Shown here piece by piece: positions 8,355-16,362 of a stretch of 64,000 bases of DNA. The position numbers and the translations under genes are program-made. The DNA lies in assembly GCF_030551755.1 (NCBI RefSeq), contig NZ_JAUPEC010000001.1, forward strand, positions 248,001 to 312,000, written 5' to 3'. The notes under the pieces were generated by a model. It was not told the origin of the DNA. It saw nothing but the letters and a program-made list of their open reading frames with translations, and did no database searches. Origin of the DNA: Pseudocolwellia sp. AS88 (GTDB taxonomy: Bacteria > Pseudomonadota > Gammaproteobacteria > Enterobacterales > Alteromonadaceae). Within the stretch, counting starts at the first letter, position 1, and each line of letters starts with the position of its first letter.

Positions 8355-10298
8355 ATGCGCTACATATTACTCATATCTATTCTTTTAAGTTTCACCTCAA
8401 TTGCCGAAGAGCCTCTAGCACCACTCGAACTATATGCTAATAATCCTGAAATAAGCTTAATGACAATGTCACCTGATGGCACAAGAATAGCTTATAAAAC
8501 TATACAAAACGATCGTAATATTCTAGTGATTAAAGATATAGCAACGGGTAAAACTTTAGGTGGATTAGCTTTAGATGGAATAAACGCTCAAGAAGTTTAC
8601 TTTATTGATAATTTTAGAGTAATCATGAGAGCATTTGAATATAAAAAAGTGATTGGTTTTAGAGATAAGAATAACTTTAGTGCGGCCTTTATTTATGATC
8701 TACGTTCAAAAGAAACCAGACAAATATTAATACCAGGCCATGGAATTTACACTGGGCAAACTAATGTTGGCACCATTGTTGGTTTATCTCCTGATAAAAA
8801 GTCTGCTTATATGCCTGCTTATTATAGTGAGTTGGCTGGAGCGAGTCGCTTTGGTGAAGGTCCAGTTTATACTCTAATGAAAGTGAGTCTTGAAACTAAA
8901 AGAACACCTCGGCACCTCCGCATTGGAACCCATGATGCAATTGATTTTTTTGTTGATGAAAAAGGTGAACCTCTTGCTAGAGAGCGTTATAACCAAAAAG
9001 ATGCCCTTCATAGAGTCCAAAGTTATGTTGATGGAAAATGGCTTGACATTTTTTCAGAAAATACACCATTTGTGCATCGCTCATTTGTAGGCTTAACGCC
9101 AGACAGAAAATCTTTAGTGATGACAATGACAGGGGAAAATGATCGAAGACAATATTTTACTATGTCATTAAAAGATGGGACTGTCTCTGAGCCTATTTTC
9201 TCTAGAGATGATGCAGATGTAGAAAGCGTTTTTAGCGATCTTCAGCGAGTAGTTTATGGCGTTGAATATTCAGGATTTAAATCAAGTTATGCGTTTTTTG
9301 ATGACAAATTAACACAAACTTTTGCAGCTATACAAAATGCCTTACCTGAAAATAATTTTACTATGGTTGATCATACACCTGATTGGAAAAATATTATTTT
9401 CAAAATAGAGGGTGGGGAACAAGGAGGTGAATATTTACTATTTGCTAATAATGGCTTTAGTTTTATTGCATCTGGACGACCTAACATTTCTGCTGCCATT
9501 GTTAATCCAGTAAAAGAATATAGTTATAACGCTCGTGATGGTTATAAAATTCCTACGTTGCTTACTTACCCTAAAGCTAGCTTTGGTAAAAAACAAAAGC
9601 TTCCTGCTGTTGTTATGCCTCATGGTGGACCTGAATCTTATGACAAAATTAGATTTGATTGGCTTTCTCAGTATTTAGCCAGTCGCGGTATTTTGGTGAT
9701 ACAACCACAATTTAGAGGGTCTGAAGGTTTTGGTGCTACTCACTTAAGAGATGGTCGGGGTGAGTGGGGTCAGAAAATTCAAGATGATATAACTGATTCC
9801 ATAACTGCATTGGGTAAAGAAGGTAAAATCGATCTCGAACGTGTTTGTATTATGGGTTGGAGCTATGGTGGATATGCGGCATTAGCTGGCGCGACAATGA
9901 CGCCTGATTTATATCAGTGTGCGATTTCAATTAATGGCCTAAGTGATATAGAAGAAATGCTAGATTTTGAAAGGAAAAATTATGGAGAAGATAGTTCAAC
10001 GTATCGTTATTGGCAGGAAGTTATCAACAGAAAAAACTTAGATGCTGCATTTCTTAAATCTATTTCACCAATAAATCATGTTGATAAAGTTAAAATCCCT
10101 GTATTATTGGTTTACGGCAGCCGAGACAGAATAGTACCTCCTGAACAATCTGAAGATTTTTATGATGCCCTAAAAGATGCTAAGAAAGACGTTGAGTTAT
10201 TAAGAATAAAAGACGAACCCCATAGCTTTTTGAGAAATGAATCAAGGCTAAAAACTTTAATGGCAATTGATACTTTTTTAAATAAACACTTATTATAA
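8355..10298 (+). CDS. Secreted S9 family prolyl oligopeptidase-type peptidase
   Basis: A 647-residue serine peptidase with an N-terminal signal peptide (MRYILLISILLSFTSIA before EEP), so it acts in the periplasm or outside the cell. The first 400 or so residues are the beta-propeller-like lid. The C-terminal alpha/beta hydrolase domain starts near PAVVMPHGGPE and contains the nucleophile GWSYGG (Ser503), the acid in GSRDRIVPP (Asp591) and the catalytic His in EPHSF (His623). The arrangement matches the S9C acylaminoacyl-peptidase/dipeptidyl-peptidase group found in many marine bacteria. A good ribosome-binding site (AAAGGA) precedes the ATG. It stands alone, with a terminator 22 bases after its stop, and likely takes part in peptide scavenging. 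Confidence 0.92.
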   Translation: MRYILLISILLSFTSIAEEPLAPLELYANNPEISLMTMSPDGTRIAYKTIQNDRNILVIKDIATGKTLGGLALDGINAQEVYFIDNFRVIMRAFEYKKVIGFRDKNNFSAAFIYDLRSKETRQILIPGHGIYTGQTNVGTIVGLSPDKKSAYMPAYYSELAGASRFGEGPVYTLMKVSLETKRTPRHLRIGTHDAIDFFVDEKGEPLARERYNQKDALHRVQSYVDGKWLDIFSENTPFVHRSFVGLTPDRKSLVMTMTGENDRRQYFTMSLKDGTVSEPIFSRDDADVESVFSDLQRVVYGVEYSGFKSSYAFFDDKLTQTFAAIQNALPENNFTMVDHTPDWKNIIFKIEGGEQGGEYLLFANNGFSFIASGRPNISAAIVNPVKEYSYNARDGYKIPTLLTYPKASFGKKQKLPAVVMPHGGPESYDKIRFDWLSQYLASRGILVIQPQFRGSEGFGATHLRDGRGEWGQKIQDDITDSITALGKEGKIDLERVCIMGWSYGGYAALAGATMTPDLYQCAISINGLSDIEEMLDFERKNYGEDSSTYRYWQEVINRKNLDAAFLKSISPINHVDKVKIPVLLVYGSRDRIVPPEQSEDFYDALKDAKKDVELLRIKDEPHSFLRNESRLKTLMAIDTFLNKHLL

Positions 10299-10320
10299 TT
10301 TTTACTAAAAACACATATAG

Positions 10321-10350
10321 GGAAAGTGTTAACGCTTTCCTTTCATTTTT
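10321..10350 (+). terminator. Terminator of the S9 peptidase gene
   Basis: GGAAAGTG-TTAA-CGCTTTCC is an 8-base-pair stem (one G-T pair) closed by a TTAA tetraloop at 10321-10340, followed by TTTCATTTTT. It begins 23 bases after the stop codon. Confidence 0.85.
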
Positions 10351-10459
10351 CTCATTCCTTTTTAAATTCTATTCTTTTAATTCTTACTATTAGCTCAAAG
10401 AAAATCACGAAAATATCTAAAACTACATAATTTCCCTACATTTCATCGTTAAACTAATC

Positions 10460-10654
10460 AACCTCAGCTCGACTTAATAAGTTTTTCTATAGTGACTATT
10501 TTTACTAACTTCTTCGTTAAATTCACTTGCAATAGGCTAGCTATTGACGCGTAAATTTGCCTTGAATTAAGAAAAACTATCACACTATAGTGAATTAATA
10601 AAAATTAAACATTAATTTTCAATTAGTTAAACTTTATTAAGCCGAGTTGAGGTT
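10460..10654. repeat. MITE-like element, AACCTCA family, copy 1
   Basis: A 195-base element bounded by near-perfect inverted ends: AACCTCAGCTCGACTTAATA on the left, and on the right the reverse complement AACCTCAACTCGGCTTAATA. It has no open reading frame. The interior holds AATAGGCTAGCTATTG near 10531, closely related to AATAGCCAGCTATTG in copy 2 (43027-43305), and a second inverted pair around CTATAGTG. It occupies about half of the 432-base gap between the S9 peptidase and the YHYH gene; the rest holds the upstream terminator and, presumably, the promoter of the YHYH gene. No clear target duplication is seen. Confidence 0.75.
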
Positions 10655-10730
10655 ATTCACAATAAATTTTTGACGTTTCATTTTTGACGTTTAATTCTTA
10701 CTGTTTAAGTATAATATTTTGAGGTTTTAA

Positions 10731-13022
10731 ATGATGAAAAATACGTGGACACTTTCGCTAGCTTTAGTGTGTGGTTTATCGCTAAGTGCGTGTAATGAAG
10801 GTACTGAACTAACTCAGCAATATAGCGATACTAATGAATTTACTTTAGCGAGCTCAGCTATGGTAGATGGTGGTAAATTACCTATCACTTATACGTGTGA
10901 TGGCGAAAGTATTAATCCTCCCTTTAATTGGAGTGGGGCACCTGAAGCAACTCAATCATATGCGTTGATTATGCATCATAACGCTCCAGACGGTATTCAT
11001 TGGTACTGGACGATGTACAACATCGATAGGGATGCCACAAAAATAAATAGTGGTGAAACACTCGGTTTATTGGGTAGTAATAGTGTTAACGATATAAACG
11101 AATATGCGCCACCATGCTCTAAAGGTCCTAGAGTGAAAAGTTATACCTACACACTTTACGCATTATCTGAGCCAGTAAACTTGTCTAATGACTTAGCTGA
11201 ACTTACTGTTTCTAACAACCATGCGAAAGTAGATAAAGACACTCTGTTAGCAGCAATGAAAAACATCACTTTAGATTCTGCTGAACTTACAGTCAGCTAT
11301 GAGCGGGATGGTCAGAGTTCAAAGCAAAGAACTGAAAAAAGACCTAAGCCAGCTCCTTTCATTCAACCTGATTTGTCTAAACATATTGATTCTGTTCGTT
11401 GCACTACAATTCAACAGTCGGTAAGTGACGCCGGTTTTGATAAAAATGTTGATGTGATTTGTGATGAAACCTATGCTTACATTGCATCTTCTACCTATCC
11501 TGATCATGAAATGATGACAGGCATTACCGGAACTAATGAACAAATTCCCGTACCTGCTGAAGGCTATGCAGCACCGATTAAACTCGAACCTAAGAAAGCC
11601 GATACATTAACGACTATTGATGCTGCTGTTGGCGTTGCTGTAAATGGTGTACCTATTTATGATTATTCATCACAAGGTGAATTAGATGTTAGTCAATACG
11701 ATGCTAAACACGATACTTTAGTGCTAGGGCAGTTAGATAATTGTGGTGGTCATTCTGGTCGAGGGGATGATTATCATTATCATGTGTCACCTACATGTAT
11801 GATCGATACCATGAAAAACCAAGAAAGCGATGCCATTATTGGTTGGGCGTACGATGGCTACCCACTTTATGGGGACAAAAATCCAGATGGTAGTGCTATC
11901 GCACAAGGTGATTTAGATGTATGTAACGGACAAGAAGATGATACTTTTGGATATCGATACCAAACATCACCTACACCACCATACATTATTCAGTGTTTAG
12001 TTGGCGAAGTTGATACATCGAAATTACCTAGAGTTGCTCCATTAAGTGGCGATACGCAAGGAATAAGAGCTGATCTTCGTCCACCTGCAGGTGGTGTTGA
12101 AAACTTAACTCACACAGTGTCAAAAGATGGCAGCCGCACTATGCGTTATTCATATCAAGGTGAAGATTATTTTACGACTTATACACCATCAAAGCAGGGT
12201 GATAGCTGTTATGACTTTACACAAAAAACTATTAGCAATGGTGGCAAAGTTGAAGAAGGCACTTTTTGCAGAAACAGTGATCAAGCAAAAGCTGAACCAG
12301 CGAAAAATTTAGCTACAGAGAAAGAAGACAGACCTAAGTCTGAACCTAAGCGTAAGCAAAATGTATTGACGCCATTAGTGACTGTTAATTCTACAAATCC
12401 AAACATTTCAGGTGAACACCATTTTAAGCTAGAAGCATGGGCTGACAACTGGTTTGCTGCTTATGTTGGCGAAAACCTTCTTATTGAAGATTCAGTCTCT
12501 ATAACCACTGAGCGTTCTTTTAATGCAGAAAGAGTTATCTTTTCTGAAGATTATCCTATTCAGCTTAATTTGATTATTAAAGACTTTAAGCAAAATGATT
12601 CAGGGTTAGAGTACATAGGTGCCAGAAACCAACAAATGGGTGATGGCGGTTTTATTATGCAAGTAACTGATATAGATATTAATGAAGTTGTTTCTGTTAC
12701 AGATAGCAGCTGGAAATGTGAAGTACTTCATCGAGCACCTTTGAACAAGTTATGTGAACAAGAGTCGAATCCTGTTGCTGGTGAAGGCTATTGTACTTTC
12801 ATGTCTAAAGAAGCACCTAACAATTGGTTAAAGGCTGATTTTGATGATTCATCTTGGGCTAATGCAACTGAACATGATACTGCGTCGGTAGGGCCAAAAG
12901 ATGGTTATAACGAGATAACTTGGAATGAAAATGCTCAAATAATTTGGGGCGATGATCTTGAAACTGTAAATACATTAATCTGCCGAGCAACCATTGAACA
13001 ACCTGAATCTCAACAGAAATAA
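10731..13022 (+). CDS. PEBP-YHYH fusion lipoprotein
   Basis: A 763-residue exported lipoprotein (lipobox LSLSAC, Cys20) with at least three parts. Residues about 30-190 resemble a YbhB/PEBP-type ligand-binding domain (YTCDGESINPPFNWSGAPE, the YALIMHHNAPDG segment and the HWYWTMYNI core). Residues about 225-430 are a YHYH domain (CGGHSGRGDDYHYHVSP, then GWAYDGYPLYG). The last 220 residues, after a charged Glu/Lys/Pro-rich linker near 520-545, look like a separate beta-rich secreted domain with paired cysteines that I do not recognise. It is the first gene of a same-strand group: the next gene starts 18 bases later, then come a BaeS-like kinase and a BaeR-like regulator. YHYH proteins have no established biochemical function; His-rich motifs suggest metal binding, which is inference. 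Confidence 0.85.
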   Translation: MMKNTWTLSLALVCGLSLSACNEGTELTQQYSDTNEFTLASSAMVDGGKLPITYTCDGESINPPFNWSGAPEATQSYALIMHHNAPDGIHWYWTMYNIDRDATKINSGETLGLLGSNSVNDINEYAPPCSKGPRVKSYTYTLYALSEPVNLSNDLAELTVSNNHAKVDKDTLLAAMKNITLDSAELTVSYERDGQSSKQRTEKRPKPAPFIQPDLSKHIDSVRCTTIQQSVSDAGFDKNVDVICDETYAYIASSTYPDHEMMTGITGTNEQIPVPAEGYAAPIKLEPKKADTLTTIDAAVGVAVNGVPIYDYSSQGELDVSQYDAKHDTLVLGQLDNCGGHSGRGDDYHYHVSPTCMIDTMKNQESDAIIGWAYDGYPLYGDKNPDGSAIAQGDLDVCNGQEDDTFGYRYQTSPTPPYIIQCLVGEVDTSKLPRVAPLSGDTQGIRADLRPPAGGVENLTHTVSKDGSRTMRYSYQGEDYFTTYTPSKQGDSCYDFTQKTISNGGKVEEGTFCRNSDQAKAEPAKNLATEKEDRPKSEPKRKQNVLTPLVTVNSTNPNISGEHHFKLEAWADNWFAAYVGENLLIEDSVSITTERSFNAERVIFSEDYPIQLNLIIKDFKQNDSGLEYIGARNQQMGDGGFIMQVTDIDINEVVSVTDSSWKCEVLHRAPLNKLCEQESNPVAGEGYCTFMSKEAPNNWLKADFDDSSWANATEHDTASVGPKDGYNEITWNENAQIIWGDDLETVNTLICRATIEQPESQQK

Positions 13023-13040
13023 ATAACCGGGAGAATAACA

Positions 13041-13577
13041 ATGTTTTTAGTTAGAAAATTGCAATACGCAAAAAACTTGCGTGCTTTAATGTTTGTTTGC
13101 CTTGGTTGTTTTATTACTGTTAGTACTGCTTCAAACGCTCATGTTTTAAATGAAACAACAGCACAAGTTGTGCTAAGAGATGGGCAAGTTGAAGTGAAAA
13201 TGTATACCGATCTTGAGCATTTTAGCTCTGCTTTACAAAGTGATCAGGCTTGGTTGTTGGGCGATATTGATGCCGTAATGCCTGAGAATTTAAATGCTAG
13301 TGAACAAGAAAGCTTTATTGTTAATGCGCTTAAACAAAAGATGCTTTTAACGGTAAATGGAAAGCCAATAAGTGTTGATACAGCATACATAGGAGGAGTT
13401 GTAGATAAAAATGATGCTGACACCAGAGAAGTTATTTTCCAAGCAAGACATAGCTTTTCAAAGGTATCTGAACTCTCTGTTTCATTTCATAAAAGCTTAG
13501 GGGCAGTGCATACCAGTTTTGTTAAACCTCAGTATAAATTAGTGAGTGCTGGCGATACGGCTAAGATGATTTTTTAA
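13041..13577 (+). CDS. Exported protein of unknown function in the YHYH cassette
   Basis: A 178-residue protein with a signal peptide (hydrophobic stretch about residues 15-29, cleavage probably after SNA before HVL). The mature part is predicted to be mostly beta strand and has no cysteines. Its start, HVLNETTAQVVLRDGQVEVKMY, loosely recalls the periplasmic N-terminal region of HupE/UreJ-2-type proteins, but no transmembrane segments follow, so I do not assign a family. It starts 18 bases after the PEBP-YHYH gene behind a good ribosome-binding site (CCGGGAG), so the two are almost certainly co-transcribed. Physical partnership with the YHYH lipoprotein is plausible from context only. Confidence 0.8.
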   Translation: MFLVRKLQYAKNLRALMFVCLGCFITVSTASNAHVLNETTAQVVLRDGQVEVKMYTDLEHFSSALQSDQAWLLGDIDAVMPENLNASEQESFIVNALKQKMLLTVNGKPISVDTAYIGGVVDKNDADTREVIFQARHSFSKVSELSVSFHKSLGAVHTSFVKPQYKLVSAGDTAKMIF

Positions 13578-13804
13578 AAACTTATAATATTAAGCAATAT
13601 CAGCTATATAAAATTGGCTTATTTAACAAGGGGGTTACCATCGGATTTAAATAGGCCTTTCTTATATCAAAACCTTAACTTTAGGTATTCATCTCCACTA
13701 TTATTTTACAATCGGTTTCAGAGTGTGTGAACTACTTAAATTCAAGGTAGTTTGAATGGCTAAGGCTACCATCAATATGCAATACTGCTACTAAGCATAA
13801 AACC

Positions 13805-15268
13805 ATGATTTTAAAGAACAGAGAACCCGTGAAGTTAATCCATAAATTCTTTTTAGCTTTTTTCGCTACAAACATTACCTTGGTTGGCTTAATGTTTGTG
13901 TTTATATATCTGAATTTTTCGACTGAGTTTAATAGCTTTGTTGAAAAAGAAGAACATAAGCATCTTTCAGACGTAAAACAGCAATTGACTCAGCTTTATT
14001 CTGAATTAGGAACTTGGCAACCTATCACGAAAAACACACAATTATGGCGCTCTATTGTTGAGCCTAAAAAGAATAATAATACGGCAAAAAACAAACCTAA
14101 AAAAATTGATGATAGTGCACGTGCAGATAAAAAATCCGCCTCATTATTATGGTTAAATATTCCTGCTGATTTACTCCAGACAGGTAAGCGCATTAGCTTA
14201 TATGATAGCGATAAAAAGGTTGTCGTTGGAAGAGCTGATATAGATGAAAATCCTTATATCGAAGCTGTTTTGTTAAATAACAAGGTGATTGGTTGGATAG
14301 GTTTGGTGCCTTCTAATTTAGTTGAAAATAGTCCAGCTGAAGCTTTTTTATCGGCACAACTTCATAGTTATTTGCTGATCACTTTATTCGTTATTTTGTT
14401 GGCTTTTGTTATGGCGATTTTTTTGTCTAAGCATTTAATCAAGCCAATAAAACAAATTGTGAACGGCACCAATGCTCTCACTAAAGGTGAGTTTTCAAGT
14501 AGAATTATACCGCTTACTAAAGATGAATTAGGTACCTTGTCTAATAACTTTAATGAGTTAGCGGGTACTCTTGAACATAATCAACAAATGCGATTTCAAT
14601 GGGTATCTGATACTTCTCATGAGTTAAGAACACCACTTACCGTTCTGCGCTCTCATTTATTAGCTGTGCAAGATGGCGTTTTTGTTGCCGATGAAAAGCG
14701 TATTAGCTTATTAATCAGTCAGGTTGATAATTTAAACCATATTGTTGATGATCTTGCTCAATTGGCTAACAGTGATACAGCTAGCTTAACTTATAGCAAG
14801 GTTGATGTTGACGTGGTTAATATACTTCAGGAATCAATCGATAGTTATACTGCACGTTTTAAAGCGCACAACTTAAAGGTTAGCAGCCAAGGTTTACAAC
14901 GTTTTGGAGCATGCTTACTTAGCGGTGATAAAGATAGATTACAACAGTTGTTTTTAAACTTACTCGAAAACACTTGTCGATATACTCATTCTGGCGGGCA
15001 AGTAAGTATAGAGATTAATCAACTTGGTTCTGAACTAGAAATAACTTTGCAAGATTCGGCACCAAGTGTTTTACCTGAAGAACAAAGTAAACTTTTTGAA
15101 CGTTTTTACCGTGTTGAGAAATCAAGAAATAGAGATTTTGGTGGCTCAGGACTTGGTTTATCGTTATGTAAACAAATAGTAGAAGTTCATGGCGGTGATA
15201 TTTCATTAGACGATTCACCATTAGGCGGTTTATCCGTAAAAATTACATTTCCCGTTCTAGGTCTATAA
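13805..15268 (+). CDS. baeS: BaeS-like sensor histidine kinase
   Basis: Inner-membrane envelope-stress sensor kinase of 487 residues. The first transmembrane helix is at about 13-35 and the second at about 190-213, enclosing a periplasmic sensor of about 155 residues. A HAMP linker follows (KPIKQIVNGTNAL), then the H-box DTSHELRTPL (His272), the N-box LFLNLLENTCRYT and the ATP lid GGSGLGLSL. Sequence blocks such as SDTSHELRTPLTVLRSHL and LFERFYRVEKSRNR follow E. coli BaeS closely. The sensor holds a lysine/asparagine-rich stretch (about residues 95-120) that I do not recall from E. coli BaeS. It ends one base before the regulator gene. In this setting it probably senses an envelope state handled by the flanking YHYH proteins. 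Confidence 0.88.
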   Translation: MILKNREPVKLIHKFFLAFFATNITLVGLMFVFIYLNFSTEFNSFVEKEEHKHLSDVKQQLTQLYSELGTWQPITKNTQLWRSIVEPKKNNNTAKNKPKKIDDSARADKKSASLLWLNIPADLLQTGKRISLYDSDKKVVVGRADIDENPYIEAVLLNNKVIGWIGLVPSNLVENSPAEAFLSAQLHSYLLITLFVILLAFVMAIFLSKHLIKPIKQIVNGTNALTKGEFSSRIIPLTKDELGTLSNNFNELAGTLEHNQQMRFQWVSDTSHELRTPLTVLRSHLLAVQDGVFVADEKRISLLISQVDNLNHIVDDLAQLANSDTASLTYSKVDVDVVNILQESIDSYTARFKAHNLKVSSQGLQRFGACLLSGDKDRLQQLFLNLLENTCRYTHSGGQVSIEINQLGSELEITLQDSAPSVLPEEQSKLFERFYRVEKSRNRDFGGSGLGLSLCKQIVEVHGGDISLDDSPLGGLSVKITFPVLGL

Positions 15269-15269
15269 A

Positions 15270-15947
15270 ATGACACATAAAATACTGATTGTGGAAGACG
15301 AAGAAAACATTGCTGAAGTGCTCATTGCTTATAGCCAACAACAAGGTTTTAGCACTGAATATTTTAATTCAGGTAAAGGCGTTGTTAACTTTGTAAAACA
15401 TAACCCTGTTGATTTGATACTGCTAGATTTAATGCTACCAGAAGTTGATGGTATTACCGTATGCAAAGAGATTAGAGCATTTTCAAGTGTACCTATTATT
15501 ATGGTTACAGCTAAAAGTGAAGAAATAGATAAATTAGAAGGTTTAAACCTCGGTGCCGATGACTATATATGTAAACCTTTTAGTCCTAAAGAAGTGATTG
15601 CTAGAATACAGGCTGTGTTAAGAAGAGTTAATAAACCAACAGCTAACATTATTCATCAATCAGGCTTTGAAGTACAAAAAGAGGACTATGTGGCTTTACT
15701 TAACGGTAAAGATATAGGTTTTACCGCAGTTGAATTTAAAATATTTCTGCTTTTTGTAAGTCAAGCTGGGCGAGTGTTTACGCGTGAAGATATTATTAAT
15801 ACTCTCTATAACCAAGCTTTAGATATGTCTGATAGAAATATAGATAATCATATCAAAAATATACGTAAAAAAATCAACCGGGTTGAAGAAGGGCTAAACC
15901 CTATTTCCGCAGTTTATGGTGTGGGTTATAAGTTTAAAACAACATAG
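15270..15947 (+). CDS. baeR: BaeR-like response regulator (OmpR family)
   Basis: A 225-residue transcription factor. The N-terminal receiver has the acidic pocket EDEEN, the phosphoacceptor in LILLDLMLPEVDG (Asp53), Thr in IIMVTAK and the conserved Lys in DDYICKPFSPKE. The C-terminal winged helix ends in NHIKNIRKKINR and AVYGVGYKF, typical of OmpR/PhoB regulators. Block-by-block similarity to E. coli BaeR is high (MVTAKSEEIDKLEGLNLGAD). It begins one base after the kinase stop, so the two are translationally coupled. It likely controls the adjacent YHYH genes and envelope genes elsewhere; no operator was identified here. Confidence 0.9.
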   Translation: MTHKILIVEDEENIAEVLIAYSQQQGFSTEYFNSGKGVVNFVKHNPVDLILLDLMLPEVDGITVCKEIRAFSSVPIIMVTAKSEEIDKLEGLNLGADDYICKPFSPKEVIARIQAVLRRVNKPTANIIHQSGFEVQKEDYVALLNGKDIGFTAVEFKIFLLFVSQAGRVFTREDIINTLYNQALDMSDRNIDNHIKNIRKKINRVEEGLNPISAVYGVGYKFKTT

Positions 15948-16001
15948 TCGATTTGTATTTTCTCACCTTGATGACGAACGTTGTATAAATTTAGTTAAGT
16001 C

Positions 16002-16020
16002 CATACTGATTATCAGTATG
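16002..16020. terminator. Hairpin between the convergent baeR and small-protein genes
   Basis: CATACTGA-TTA-TCAGTATG is a perfect 8-base-pair stem midway between two convergent genes. Neither side has a strong T-run, so it is a candidate bidirectional 3' end structure rather than a proven terminator. Confidence 0.45.
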
Positions 16021-16021
16021 T

Positions 16022-16297
16022 TCATGATTTAGTTTGTTTTTTTTCTTTGCTTTGTTCAATAAACTGAATAGGCTGATTTCTCACACACATTAGTTTATCA
16101 GCCATATATTGACAGGTGCCAATATAGAGGTCGTTATGACCTCCTTCATATCGACACATTTGTGATTTTTCTTTTATTGCACAAGCTTTTATTGCAAGTT
16201 CGTTTAATGGTCCTGAATGAGCATTAGCGTAGCCCATTAAAAAACATAAAACACTTGTTGTTAATAAGGTAATAGCTGATTTTTGTTTAATTGTCAT
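16022..16297 (-). CDS. Small exported four-cysteine protein
   Basis: A 91-residue protein with a clear signal peptide (cleavage expected after GYANA, before HSGPLNEL). The mature part of about 65 residues has four cysteines (ACAI, MCRY, GTCQY, LMCVR), the conserved-looking blocks RYEGGHNDLYIGTC and MCVRNQPIQ, and a Lys/Glu-rich tail. The spacing suggests two disulfides or a small metal site in the periplasm. I do not recognise a characterised family. It follows the second YHYH gene on the same strand with a 65-base gap, so the two could be co-transcribed. It is real by signal peptide, composition and ribosome-binding site (CAGG). Confidence 0.75.
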   Translation of the reverse strand: MTIKQKSAITLLTTSVLCFLMGYANAHSGPLNELAIKACAIKEKSQMCRYEGGHNDLYIGTCQYMADKLMCVRNQPIQFIEQSKEKKQTKS

Positions 16298-16362
16298 AAC
16301 TTAACCTGAGCTGTGTTTAAGATGTTTTAATTCATTAGAAATAATTCTAATAACACTTTAAC

